Shown here piece by piece: positions 27,809 through 36,261 of a stretch of 64,000 nt of DNA. The notes under the pieces are model-generated. The model was given only the letters and a program-made list of their open reading frames with translations, did no database searches and had not been told where the DNA came from. Source of the stretch: DATJIG01 sp050260515 (GTDB lineage: Bacteria > Pseudomonadota > Alphaproteobacteria > SMXQ01); the NCBI GenBank assembly GCA_050260515.1, contig JBLNCI010000010.1, positions 50,305 to 114,304 of the forward strand, in the 5' to 3' direction. Position 1 is the stretch's first letter. Each line of letters begins with the position of its first letter. A program made the position numbers and the translations under genes.

Positions 27809-28306
27809 TCAGGCGGAGAGGGCGACCCGGCGCGGCGGCTGTGCCGGAGCCGCCGCTTGCGGCGCCGGGGCCGGAGCCTTGGGCGGCGCCGCTGCGGCCG
27901 AAGCTGCGGCTGCGGCCTTCGCCGCCTCGGCGGTGTCGCCGCGGCTCGCGAGCGTGCGCCAGGATTCGCGCAGCGGCATGAGCAGGTCGATGACGGTCTG
28001 GGCGGTGGCCGCGTCGTTGTTGAAGTCCACCTTCGGCAGCAGGTTCAGCATGAAGCCGTACAGCCGGTCGAGGTTGGCGGCGATCTCGCCGCCCTTGCCG
28101 TGATCGAGCGTGCCCTTCAGGTGGGCGACGATGTCCATGGCGCGCGCGTTCGCCTTCCAGCGCGCCTCGATGTCGCCCGCCTCGATCGCGCGGATCGCCT
28201 CCTTGAGGCAGACCACGGCCTTGTCGAGCAGCATGAACACCAGCATGGCCGGCGAGGCGGTCATGATCTGCTGGGTCTGGTACTGGCGGGACGCGGCTTC
28301 GCTCAT
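27809..28306 (-). CDS. fliS: Flagellin export chaperone FliS
   Basis: Cytoplasmic chaperone that holds flagellin before export. The family pattern is YQTQQIMTASPAMLVFMLLD near the N-terminus, then LKGTLDHGKGGEIAANLDRL and FMLNLLPKVDFN. It is 165 residues long; the last 40 are an Ala/Pro-rich tail not found in typical FliS (about 125-135 residues). It follows fliD with a 28-base gap. Confidence 0.93.
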   Translation of the reverse strand: MSEAASRQYQTQQIMTASPAMLVFMLLDKAVVCLKEAIRAIEAGDIEARWKANARAMDIVAHLKGTLDHGKGGEIAANLDRLYGFMLNLLPKVDFNNDAATAQTVIDLLMPLRESWRTLASRGDTAEAAKAAAAASAAAAPPKAPAPAPQAAAPAQPPRRVALSA

Positions 28307-28334
28307 GGTGATCGACCTTTCCTACGCTACGGGA

Positions 28335-30749
28335 CTAGTTCTTCTGCGCGTTCGTCAGCGCGTCGAAGCTCTGGGTGAGCTGGCTCATGATGCTGTTGAG
28401 CGTCGCCAGCGACGATTCCATGACCTGGAAGCGCGCGAGCAGCGACGCGCGCTGGGCATCGATGTTCGCCTGCAGCCGGGTGATGCGGCTCTGGCTGTCG
28501 GTGTTGCGGGTGTCGAGGCCGTCGATCTCGGTCTGGATCGAACCGTCGACGGTGTCGAGGGCCTGATCGACGATCCCCCACAGCGAGCTGCCGAGGCCGA
28601 GCGTGAAATCGAGGTTGATGCCGCTCGCGGCGGCGGTGCCGTTGTAGTGGACCTGCAGTCCCTCGGCGCCGCCCGAGCTGACGGTCAGGACCATGCCGTT
28701 GACGGTGACGGTTCCGTTGTCGCTGCCGTTCGCCGCCCCGCCGATGTTGGCCGAGGTGATCGCCTGGCCGGTGGTGGTGAGCGCCAAATGCGTGACGAGA
28801 TCGCCGGTGTCGCCGGACACCGCGACCGGGTTCGCGGCCGAGTCCGACGAGATCCGGAGCTGCTTGTTGCCGTCGGCGTTGGTGATCACCGACGCGGTGA
28901 TGTGGCTGATCGCGAGGCCGTTGATGGTGCTGGCCAGCGAATCGAGGCTGTCGGTGGTGACGTCGTAGGTCACCGTCGTGCCGTTGAGGGTGAATTGGCC
29001 CGACGACGTCGCGCCGACGCTCGAGCCGTTGTTGAGCGTGGCGGAGGACGAGGTCGCCGCGACGGAGGTCTTCTGGACGTCGGCGACGGTGCCGATGTTC
29101 AGCGTGTAGCCGCCGTTCTGCGGCGTCGTCTTGGCGCCGTAGGCGAGCAGCGACACGCGCGGATCGGACGACGTGAACGTGAACGAGAACAGCTTGCGGA
29201 TGTCGGAGCTGCTCGAGTTGAGCGCGTTGTTGAGCTTCGTCTGATCGACCTGCATGGTGTTGGCTTCGGTCGGATCGGCGAGGTTCTGGTCGCTGACGAA
29301 GGTGATGCCGATGTCGGCCAGCGTCTTGATCGTGGTGCTGCTGGTCGAGATGTCGTTGCCGAACACCGCGTTGATCTGGCCCGACAGCGTCTTGAGCGTC
29401 TGCGAGCGGGCCAGCACGCTGGTGTCGAGCGGGTTGCCCGCCGCGTCGAGCTGGCTCTGCTGATTGATGAACTTCTTGACGGCATTGTAGGCGGTCACGA
29501 ACGACGTGATCGCGGTCTTCATGGTCGACAGGTCGGGCGTCACGTCGATCGCGATGCTGGTGCCGACCTCGGCCTGGATCAGGTTCAGCGACACGCCTGC
29601 GAACAGGTCGCTCACGGTGTTGCTGTCGCGCGTGATCAGCAGCCGCGAGTTCTTCATGCCGAGATCGGTCAGCGCCGAGCCGCCGCCGACCTCGGTGGTC
29701 GTGAACGCGGCGCCGGTGGTCTCGATCTTCAGGCGCACCTGGCCGCCCTCGGTCACCACCGAGGCCGAGATGCCCATCCCCTGCAGGGTCACGTCGCCGT
29801 TGATGTTGTTGGCGAGCGTCTGGATCGACTGACCCGAGGTGTAGGCGAGGTCGAGCGTCGTCGTGCCGTCGTTGAAGCGGATCGTGCCGTTGGAGCCGAG
29901 CGTCACCGCCGACGAGCTCTGGCGCGCCGATTCGTAGGTCTTGTTGGTCTGGTCGAGGATGCCGTCGGCATAGAGCTGCGCGGTCTGCGCGGTGACCAGC
30001 GGGTGCTTCGCGACGCCGCCGCTGAGCACGCCGATGGTGTTGAGCGGCGTGCCGGTGGTGTTGGCGAAGGTGATGGCGCTGCCGGTGTCGTCGGCGGTCA
30101 GCACCAGGAAGTTCTGCGTCGCGGAGACCGAGACGATGCTCGCGGTGACGCCGCTCGGGGACGTGCCCGAGTTCGCCGCGTTGATGCGGTCGCGCAGCGT
30201 CAGCAGCGTGTCGGTCGCGGAGACCGTGATCGACTTGCCGTTGATGGTGAACGCGTCGCCGTCGGTCAGGCCGAGCGCGGTAGTCGTGCTGGTGAACGCG
30301 TCGCTCGAATCCTTCTCGGCGGTTGCGGTGCGCAGCACCTCGATCGAGTGGGTGGTGGTGGCGGCGGCGTTGGTGGCGGTGACGCCGACCAGGTTGCCGG
30401 CCGCGTTCGGGGTCGAGCCGTCGGTGCGGCTGACCGAGGTGAAGACCTGCTTCGAGGCGAAGGCGTCGGCGCTCGAATCGAAGCTCACGGCGCCGCGCAG
30501 CAGGTTCAGCGAATCCTTGAACGTGCCGAGAAGCGTCTGGAAATCGTTGTAGGCGGAGATCTGCTTCTTGTTGGCGTCGATCGACGTATTGAGCTGATCG
30601 ACCGGGATCGACTTCGCCTTGATGATGTCGTTGACGACCGACGTCCAGTCGATGCCGGACGAGATGCCGCCCGCGCTGACGTGCCCGTTGGCGTCCGTCG
30701 TGATGTTGTTGAAGTTGAGCCCGAGGGAGTTGGTGCTGCTCACGGCCAT
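28335..30749 (-). CDS. fliD: Flagellar filament cap FliD
   Basis: Caps the growing filament and inserts flagellin. The 804 residues begin with a conserved region (SAGGISSGIDWTSVVNDIIK) and LDQLNTSIDANKKQISAYNDF-like helices. The FliD C-terminal domain has WGIVDQALDTVDGSIQTEID and a terminal coiled coil (QSRITRLQANIDAQRASLLA, LNSIMSQLTQSFDAL). It is well above the usual 400-600 residues, because of an enlarged Thr/Ser-rich middle. It starts 8 bases after the small gene upstream, so the two are co-transcribed. Confidence 0.95.
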   Translation of the reverse strand: MAVSSTNSLGLNFNNITTDANGHVSAGGISSGIDWTSVVNDIIKAKSIPVDQLNTSIDANKKQISAYNDFQTLLGTFKDSLNLLRGAVSFDSSADAFASKQVFTSVSRTDGSTPNAAGNLVGVTATNAAATTTHSIEVLRTATAEKDSSDAFTSTTTALGLTDGDAFTINGKSITVSATDTLLTLRDRINAANSGTSPSGVTASIVSVSATQNFLVLTADDTGSAITFANTTGTPLNTIGVLSGGVAKHPLVTAQTAQLYADGILDQTNKTYESARQSSSAVTLGSNGTIRFNDGTTTLDLAYTSGQSIQTLANNINGDVTLQGMGISASVVTEGGQVRLKIETTGAAFTTTEVGGGSALTDLGMKNSRLLITRDSNTVSDLFAGVSLNLIQAEVGTSIAIDVTPDLSTMKTAITSFVTAYNAVKKFINQQSQLDAAGNPLDTSVLARSQTLKTLSGQINAVFGNDISTSSTTIKTLADIGITFVSDQNLADPTEANTMQVDQTKLNNALNSSSSDIRKLFSFTFTSSDPRVSLLAYGAKTTPQNGGYTLNIGTVADVQKTSVAATSSSATLNNGSSVGATSSGQFTLNGTTVTYDVTTDSLDSLASTINGLAISHITASVITNADGNKQLRISSDSAANPVAVSGDTGDLVTHLALTTTGQAITSANIGGAANGSDNGTVTVNGMVLTVSSGGAEGLQVHYNGTAAASGINLDFTLGLGSSLWGIVDQALDTVDGSIQTEIDGLDTRNTDSQSRITRLQANIDAQRASLLARFQVMESSLATLNSIMSQLTQSFDALTNAQKN

Positions 30750-30757
30750 GACGCGCT

Positions 30758-30970
30758 TCAGCTCCTATGCTGCGCGGCGATGATCAGGCCCATGAGCTCC
30801 CTGCTTCGGGCCTTGAGACGTTCGAGATCCTGCATGGAAATCTGATTGACGCCGGTGACGGCGAGCGACGCCTTGGTGGCGCGGATTCGCCTGGCCGGCG
30901 GCTCCGCGGCGGGCGCGGAGGAGCCCTTCCCCGAGGGGGCCGGGCGCACAGGAACTTTTCGCGGTGCCAT
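30758..30970 (-). CDS. Small basic protein between flagellin and fliD, function unknown
   Basis: 70 residues: a Pro/Ala/Arg-rich N-terminal half (MAPRKVPVRPAPSGKGSSAP) and a predicted helix in the C-terminal half (GVNQISMQDLERLKARSREL). I do not recognise the family, and it does not look like FlaF, FlaG, FlbT or CsrA. GAAGG directly abuts the ATG, giving a poorly spaced ribosome site, so the exact start is uncertain. It ends 8 bases before fliD, which argues for a real, co-expressed gene. Confidence 0.55.
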   Translation of the reverse strand: MAPRKVPVRPAPSGKGSSAPAAEPPARRIRATKASLAVTGVNQISMQDLERLKARSRELMGLIIAAQHRS

Positions 30971-31000
30971 CCTTCAAGTCTCGGTTCCTGTGGGTGGGTA

Positions 31001-31024
31001 GCGGAGAGGGTTTCCCCTCTCCGC
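31001..31024 (-). terminator. Strong hairpin after the flagellin gene
   Basis: GCGGAGAGGG, a TTTC loop and CCCTCTCCGC form a 10-bp stem 17 bases after the flagellin stop. No T run follows on the minus strand, so it may be an RNA-stabilising or partial terminator. It could lower expression of the 70-residue protein, fliD and fliS relative to flagellin. Confidence 0.55.
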
Positions 31025-31040
31025 ACCCGAACGCGTGGTT

Positions 31041-32507
31041 TTACTGGAACAGCTTCATCAGCGACTGCGGCAGCTGGTTGGCCTGGGCAAGCATCGAGAT
31101 GCCCGCGTCCTCCAGCACCTTGGCGCTGGTGAACTTGGTCATTTCGGACGCCATGTCCAGATCCATCAGCGAGCTGCGGGCCGCCTCGGAGTTCTGCACC
31201 GACGTCGCGAGGTTGTCGGAGGCGAACTGGAGACGGTTCTGAGCGGCGCCAACGCCCGCGCGAGCGGTGTTGAGCGTGTTCAGAGCGGCGCTGATCGCCG
31301 TCGACGCGGTATCGGCGTTGGTCTTGTCCGCACCCGTCACCGAGGTGCCCGTCAGGCCGAGGGCCGAGACGCTCACCGCGTTGACCGAGACCGTCACGTC
31401 GTCGACGTTCGCCGTCGTGCCGGTGCCCAGCTTGAACGAGAAGCTGGTGGTGTTGGACGTCGCCGTCTGACCGAACACCAGCGAGCCGAGATCGCCGACC
31501 GAGATCGCCGAGGTCGTGCCGCTGTTGGTGAACGCCGTGCCCACGCTGAACTTCAGCGTGAACGACGAGCCGGCGTTCGACATCGTCAGGGACTTGGTGC
31601 CGGTGGAGGTCAGGTCGATGGAGCCCGTGAAGGCGCCGATCGTGAACAACGCCGCCGCAGCGTTCGTGGCGTCGACGGTGCCGCCCTGCGTCGCCAGCGC
31701 GCCGAGCGAGGTCGAGTACGTGGCGCCGGTCACCGAGATCGCGGAGATCGTGCCCGTGCCCGCACCGCCCAACGTGAAGCTGTTGGTCGGGGCAATGGCG
31801 GCGGTCTTGTCGAACGCCGAGTTCAGCACGATCGTCGCGCCGACGGTCGAGAAGTTGACCGTCTGCGTGCTGCCCGCGGAGATCGCCGTCGACCCGATGT
31901 TGACGCCCTGGCTCACGCCCGAAGTCATGTTCGTGAGGGTCAGGACCTTCGCGGTCGCGTCGTAGGCAACCTTGACGGAGGCGTTGCCGACGCTGTTGCC
32001 GAACGAGATGCTGTCGAAGCCGTCGGCGGCCTGGACGACGTTCGGGGTGGCGGCTTGGCCGTTGAGCGTCGTCGAAGTCGTGCTCGATCCGTTCACCAGC
32101 GAGACGCCGTTGAAGGTCGTCGCGGTGGCGATACGATCGATTTCCGAGATCAGCGACTGGTACTCGGTGTCCAGCATGCTGCGCTCGGTGGAGCCCAGCT
32201 GGCCGGAACCGGCCTGCACGGCGAGGGTCTTCATGCGAACGAGGATGTCGTTCACCTTGGACATCGCGCCGTCGGCGACCTGAAGCATCGAAGTGGCCTG
32301 GGTCGCGTTGACCTGGGCCTGCTTCTGGCCGGCAACTTCAGCGGCCAAACGCGAACCGATCGCGAGGGACGCGGCGTCGTCCTTCGCGGTCAGAACGCGG
32401 GTACCCGCCGACAGCTTCGCGACCGAGTTGGTCGCCTGCATGTCGGTGTTCTCCAAGTAACGATGGGCCACGTTGGCCGCGTAGTTGGAGATGATGGAAA
32501 GTGACAT
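31041..32507 (-). CDS. fliC: Flagellin
   Basis: Filament subunit. The 488 residues have a conserved N-terminal D0/D1 region (NSVAKLSAGTRVLTAKDDAA, ATSMLQVADGAMSKVNDIL, LDTEYQSLISEIDRIA) and a C-terminal D1/D0 region (GVGAAQNRLQFASDNLATSV, AKVLEDAGISMLAQANQLPQ). The central about 270 residues are a Ser/Thr/Ala-rich variable domain, suited to O-linked glycosylation. GGAGG lies 6 bases before the ATG. It is the only flagellin in the window. The gene is preceded by a leader of about 150 bases and a sigma-54 promoter, and the sugar genes lie on both sides. Confidence 0.96.
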   Translation of the reverse strand: MSLSIISNYAANVAHRYLENTDMQATNSVAKLSAGTRVLTAKDDAASLAIGSRLAAEVAGQKQAQVNATQATSMLQVADGAMSKVNDILVRMKTLAVQAGSGQLGSTERSMLDTEYQSLISEIDRIATATTFNGVSLVNGSSTTSTTLNGQAATPNVVQAADGFDSISFGNSVGNASVKVAYDATAKVLTLTNMTSGVSQGVNIGSTAISAGSTQTVNFSTVGATIVLNSAFDKTAAIAPTNSFTLGGAGTGTISAISVTGATYSTSLGALATQGGTVDATNAAAALFTIGAFTGSIDLTSTGTKSLTMSNAGSSFTLKFSVGTAFTNSGTTSAISVGDLGSLVFGQTATSNTTSFSFKLGTGTTANVDDVTVSVNAVSVSALGLTGTSVTGADKTNADTASTAISAALNTLNTARAGVGAAQNRLQFASDNLATSVQNSEAARSSLMDLDMASEMTKFTSAKVLEDAGISMLAQANQLPQSLMKLFQ

Positions 32508-32532
32508 AGAGATCCTCCTACATGGATGTTGA

Positions 32533-32551
32533 GTTCGGCTTCCTGCCGAAC
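32533..32551 (-). promoter_or_regulatory. Leader hairpin with AGGAA loop, candidate CsrA site of flagellin mRNA
   Basis: On the minus strand GTTCGGC-AGGAA-GCCGAAC forms a perfect 7-bp stem with GGA exposed in a 5-base loop, about 15 bases before the GGAGG ribosome site, which itself contains GGA. A GGA in a hairpin loop plus a second GGA at the ribosome site is the known CsrA pattern. CsrA binding is inferred. Confidence 0.6.
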
Positions 32552-32671
32552 AGGCGCATCCGGTTTAAAGACCAAACTTTAAGAATCGGTATGCACCTGG
32601 TGAACAGCGGTTTCCGTCAAGGATTTGGCGGAGTTCCGCGCCGTCGGACAGCCCGCCGGCCAACGGTGAGA

Positions 32672-32687
32672 TGCAAGACGAGGGCCA
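32672..32687 (-). promoter_or_regulatory. Sigma-54 promoter of flagellin
   Basis: On the minus strand TGGCCCTCGTCTTGCA has GG-N10-GC spacing and a full TTGCA half. The start point should be near 32661, giving a leader of about 150 bases before the flagellin ATG. Confidence 0.78.
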
Positions 32688-32738
32688 GCCCGCCAGCAGC
32701 GAATTTGATGACCTTGCGGCAGGCGCGGCACCGGAAGT

Positions 32739-32806
32739 CGGCAACTTGTGCCGGCTTGCGCGATCCCCGATCGGCAACATTTTCCCGGGTGCGGCGGAAT
32801 CTGCCG
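32739..32806. promoter_or_regulatory. Two FlbD-type palindromes upstream of flagellin
   Basis: CGGCAACTTGTGCCG (32739-32753) is an exact CGGCA-N5-TGCCG. CGGCGGAATCTGCCG (32792-32806) has one mismatch. They are 53 bases apart, and the nearer lies about 52 bases above the sigma-54 element. A half-site CGGCA at 32772 lies between them. Confidence 0.58.
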
Positions 32807-32849
32807 CCTGTATAGGCGCGCCGATCGATCTCCGGCCGTCCCCGATGGT

Positions 32850-32869
32850 TAAACGTTTAGTAACGTTAC
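32850..32869. promoter_or_regulatory. Two adjacent 10-base palindromes before the glycosyltransferase gene
   Basis: TAAACGTTTA is followed without a gap by GTAACGTTAC. Both are perfect palindromes around AACGTT, one helical turn apart, in an AT-rich patch 65-85 bases before the start. This looks like a tandem operator; the binding protein is unknown. Confidence 0.45.
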
Positions 32870-32934
32870 TTTGCGACCGTTCCTGCGCCGCCGTGCGGCG
32901 GAAACACTTCCTTTACCGGCGTCGAGGGCAGCGC

Positions 32935-35466
32935 GTGGCCGCATCGAAGATCCAGAAGAAGAAAACGGTTGCATCGAACGCGAGCGCGGCTGCCGCAATG
33001 GCCGCCGCGGTCGCCGCGCACGAGAAGGGCGATCTGCGGAAGGCGGAGCAGGGTTATCGTGCCGTGCTCGCGGTGTTGCCGGACTATCCCGATGCGCTTC
33101 AGCTTCTCGGCGTCGCGTTGCATCAGCGGGGCGACAGCGGCCAGGCGCTCGAGCTTCTCGTCAGAGCCAAGGCGTTGGCGCCGCGCAACCCGAACATCCG
33201 CACCAACCTCGGCAGCGTCTTGAACGCGCTGGAGCGGCACGTCGAGGCTGCCGAGGAGTTCCGCGCGGCTCTCGCGCTCGATCCGCGCAACGGCGACGCG
33301 TGGTGCAATCTCGGCATCGCGCTGCGCGCCCAGGACCGCGTCGCGGACGCCGCGGAGGCGTACGAGCGGTCGATTTCGTGCGCGCCGAAGGACCCGAAGC
33401 CGCGGCACGAACTCGCAAACATGTTCCTCACGGCGAAGGATTATCCCCGCTGTGAAGCCGCTTACCGCGGTTATCTCGCGCTGGTTCCAAACGACGCGGC
33501 GTCGCTTTCAAACCTCGGCTACGTCGTGCAGTGCCAGGGACGACTGGCCGAGGCGGAAGAGCTGTTCGGACGCGCGATCGATTCGGCCGCCGGCGCTCCC
33601 GAGCTGCGGCACAACCTGCGGGCCTTGCTCAAGGGCCAGGGGAGGGTCGACGAGGCGCGCGCGCAGTTCCACAAGTTGCTCAAGGAAAAGCCGGATCTGT
33701 GGACCGCCGAGCTCGGCATCGCCGTCGGCCTGCTCGCCCGCGGCGCGACGGACGAGGCTCTGGCGACGATCCGCGACTTGCTCGACGCCTTTCCGGACAA
33801 TGCCGCGGTGTGGAACGACGTCGCTCTGGTCCTGCTCACCTACGACAAGAACGAGCAGGCCGCCGAGCTCTTCAAGCGCGCGAGCGAGATCGATCCGACG
33901 ATGGCGCTCGCCTTCAACAATCTGGGCGGCACGCTCGTCCGCCTGTTCCGCGCCACGGATGCAATTCCCTTCCTCCGCGAGGCGTTGCGCCTGCAGCCGA
34001 ATCTGGTCGAGGCACACCTGAACCTGACGCGTGCCTATCGCCAGCTCGGCGACCTCGACCGCGCCAACATGTATGCCCGCGCGGCGGTGGAGCTGCCCGA
34101 CTACACCGCCGCGAGCTTCGTCAATATCGCGCAGACCTTCCGCTCCACCTGCGACTTCGAATCGCAGGACCGCGTCGGCGACGTCTGGAGCAACTGCGAC
34201 CAGTTGGAGGTCAAGCACCTGCCGGCGACCTTCCTCGATCTCCTGGTGTATGCCCGCGGGCGCGACGAGGTGTTGCGGTTTGTCTCGCTCGTGCGGCGGT
34301 GGGCCGACCTGATCGAACGTCAGGCGGAGGCGACGGTTATGCCCCCGCTGGTTGCTCGAAAGCGTGCCGCGGGCGAAAAGCTCCGGATCGGATTCCTCTC
34401 GGCGGATCTCCGCAGCCACTCGGTGTCGCGCTTCATGCTGCCGGTCCTGCAGCACTACGACCGGGCGCGCTTCAGCTTCCACTGCTACACGCCGATCCGC
34501 GCCGTCGCCGACGCGATCCAGGTGCTGTTCCAGGACAGCGTGGACAGCTTCACCTTCGTCAACGACAGGACGAATGTCGAGATCGCAAGGACCATCCGCG
34601 AGGACGGGGTCGATATCCTTTTCGAGTTGAACGGCTTCACCGAGGCGAGCCGTATCGAGGCGCTGGCGTGGCGCGCGGCCCCGGTGCAGATCTCATGGCT
34701 TGGCTATCCGTTCACCTGCGGGCTGAAGGCGATCGACCACGTCATCGTGGACCGTTTCGTGAAGCCCGACGACCCGTCGTTCCTGACCGAGGAACCGATC
34801 GTCATGCCCGAGGCGTGGGTGTGCTTCGGCGAGTTTCCCGACGTTCCGGTGACGCCGACGCTGCCGGTCGATCGGAACGGGTTTGTCACGTTCGGCACCC
34901 TCAACAATCCGTACAAGTACAACCGCGAGATGATCGCGGCGTGGGCGAAGATCATGAACGGAGTCCCCGGTTCGCGGTTCCTCGTGGTGCGGCCCGAGGC
35001 AAGCTCGCTGACGGTGGTCCGCAACCTCGCCCGCGAGTTCGAGAGGAACGGCGTCTCGCCCGACCGCTTGTTCTTCTTCGACAATCGCAAGGAGCACAAG
35101 AACCACCTCGCGTACTACAACGACATCGACATCAGCCTCGACACGTTCCCGCTGACCGGCGGCACGACCACCTGCGAGGCGACGTGGATGGGCGTTCCAG
35201 TCGTGTCGCTGGTGGGCGAGAGCTTCCACCAGCGCATCAGCTATTCGGTGCTGATGCAGTGCGGGCTCGAGGAGCTTTGCACCTTCACGCCCGACGATTT
35301 CGTCGCCAAAGGCATCGCGCTCGCCCGCGATGTGCCGCGGCTGCGCGCAATGCGCGCCGGCCTGCGCGACGTACTGCGTGCGTCGCCGCTTTGCGACCAG
35401 CCGCGTTTCCTCCACCAGTTCCAGGAGATGCTGGAGCAGGTGGCCATTCATCACGGACTCAGGTGA
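32935..35466 (+). CDS. TPR-containing GT41 (O-GlcNAc transferase-like) glycosyltransferase
   Basis: Predicted protein O-glycosyltransferase of 843 residues. About ten TPR repeats (residues 20-430, such as YPDALQLLGVALHQRGDSGQ) are followed by a linker and a GT41/SPINDLY-type catalytic region (about 455-840). This has LRIGFLSADLRSHSV, ISWLGYPFTCGLKAIDHVIV, VTFGTLNNPYKYNREMIAAW and DISLDTFPLTGGTTTCEATW. The start was placed at GTG 32935 because GAGGG lies 6 bases upstream; the frame is open further back into the regulatory region. It is divergent from flagellin, first in a four-gene sugar operon. Flagellin is the obvious acceptor, by analogy with TPR glycosyltransferases such as Caulobacter FlmG (inference). 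Confidence 0.88.
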   Translation: MAASKIQKKKTVASNASAAAAMAAAVAAHEKGDLRKAEQGYRAVLAVLPDYPDALQLLGVALHQRGDSGQALELLVRAKALAPRNPNIRTNLGSVLNALERHVEAAEEFRAALALDPRNGDAWCNLGIALRAQDRVADAAEAYERSISCAPKDPKPRHELANMFLTAKDYPRCEAAYRGYLALVPNDAASLSNLGYVVQCQGRLAEAEELFGRAIDSAAGAPELRHNLRALLKGQGRVDEARAQFHKLLKEKPDLWTAELGIAVGLLARGATDEALATIRDLLDAFPDNAAVWNDVALVLLTYDKNEQAAELFKRASEIDPTMALAFNNLGGTLVRLFRATDAIPFLREALRLQPNLVEAHLNLTRAYRQLGDLDRANMYARAAVELPDYTAASFVNIAQTFRSTCDFESQDRVGDVWSNCDQLEVKHLPATFLDLLVYARGRDEVLRFVSLVRRWADLIERQAEATVMPPLVARKRAAGEKLRIGFLSADLRSHSVSRFMLPVLQHYDRARFSFHCYTPIRAVADAIQVLFQDSVDSFTFVNDRTNVEIARTIREDGVDILFELNGFTEASRIEALAWRAAPVQISWLGYPFTCGLKAIDHVIVDRFVKPDDPSFLTEEPIVMPEAWVCFGEFPDVPVTPTLPVDRNGFVTFGTLNNPYKYNREMIAAWAKIMNGVPGSRFLVVRPEASSLTVVRNLAREFERNGVSPDRLFFFDNRKEHKNHLAYYNDIDISLDTFPLTGGTTTCEATWMGVPVVSLVGESFHQRISYSVLMQCGLEELCTFTPDDFVAKGIALARDVPRLRAMRAGLRDVLRASPLCDQPRFLHQFQEMLEQVAIHHGLR

Positions 35467-35469
35467 AAG

Positions 35470-36243
35470 ATGCCCGCGCTCGCTCCCAAGACCGTCCCGC
35501 AACCCGTCGCCGACGACCGTGCCCAGTTCGAATCCGACAAGCGCGCCCACGCCGCCGGTATGGTGGGCGATCGGGACCTGGCCGACCGTGCCCTCGACGT
35601 CCTGATCCGCTCCGACCAGCACAACTGGTCGTACCAGTGGAGCTGGCTCGGCGTGCCGATCATCCAGATGCCGCCCGACGTCATCGCCGTGCAGGAGGTG
35701 CTGTGGGAGACGCGGCCCGACATCGTGGTCGAGACCGGTGTCGCGCGCGGTGGCTCGCTGATTCTCTACGCCTCGATCCTCGAGCTGATCGGCAAGGGCC
35801 GCGTGGTCGGCATCGACATCGACATCCGCCCGCACAACCGCGATTCCATCGAGCGGCATCCGCTCAGCCGCCGCATCGATCTGATCGAAGGCTCGTCGAT
35901 CGAGGGGGCGACTCTCGCCCGCCTGCGGAAGCTGATTCCGCGCGGCGCCTCGGTGATGGTGATCCTGGATTCCAATCACACCCACCAGCATGTGCTCGAC
36001 GAGCTGCGCCTGTACGGTCCGCTGGTGACCAAGGGTCAGTTCATGATCGTCGCCGACACGGTCGTCGAGCGGATTCCGCCGCAGGCGCACCGGCCGCGCC
36101 CCTGGGGCCCAGGGGACAATCCCGCGACCGCTCTCGACGCGTATCTCAAGGAGTGCGCCCGCTTCGAACGGGACGCGTTTATGAACGCGAAGCTTCTGAT
36201 CTCGTCCTCGCCCGGCGGCTATCTGCGCTGCGTTCGGGACTGA
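35470..36243 (+). CDS. CmcI-like (cephalosporin hydroxylase family) protein
   Basis: 257 residues of the CmcI family (PF04989), a SAM-dependent methyltransferase fold often found in surface-polysaccharide and sugar clusters. Visible are NWSYQWSWLGVPIIQMPPDV, the SAM loop VETGVARGGSLILYAS, VVGIDIDIRPHN, VMVILDSNHTHQHVLDEL and VADTVVE. A sugar O-methyltransferase role is the likely one in this context (inference). It begins three bases after the glycosyltransferase stop codon, so the two are co-translated. Confidence 0.8.
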   Translation: MPALAPKTVPQPVADDRAQFESDKRAHAAGMVGDRDLADRALDVLIRSDQHNWSYQWSWLGVPIIQMPPDVIAVQEVLWETRPDIVVETGVARGGSLILYASILELIGKGRVVGIDIDIRPHNRDSIERHPLSRRIDLIEGSSIEGATLARLRKLIPRGASVMVILDSNHTHQHVLDELRLYGPLVTKGQFMIVADTVVERIPPQAHRPRPWGPGDNPATALDAYLKECARFERDAFMNAKLLISSSPGGYLRCVRD

Positions 36244-36261
36244 TGCGCGGGGCCTGAGACG

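Larger units (their letters stand above)
32508..32934. other. Divergent regulatory region between flagellin and the glycosyltransferase gene
   Basis: 427 bases without a gene. From left to right it holds the flagellin ribosome site, an AGGAA-loop hairpin, the sigma-54 element, two FlbD-type palindromes and a pair of 10-base palindromes in front of the glycosyltransferase. An isolated GATTC (CcrM-type GANTC on the minus strand) sits near 32580. No convincing sigma-70 promoter was seen for the plus-strand operon. Confidence 0.7.

Noticed and set aside
28110..30845. Long plus-strand open frame opposite fliD
   Set aside because: FliD motifs on the minus strand are clear; the plus frame is Arg/Gly/Val-rich shadow sequence.
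30765..30977. Alternative 70-codon frame (TTG start) overlapping the small gene before fliD
   Set aside because: It would need a TTG start and gives a Gly/Arg-rich sequence without helix; the other frame has a plausible helical C-terminus.
32560..32585. TAAAG-like sequence upstream of flagellin as a sigma-28 promoter
   Set aside because: The downstream half (GCCGATAA) is not matched, while a good sigma-54 element with FlbD-type sites is present further upstream.
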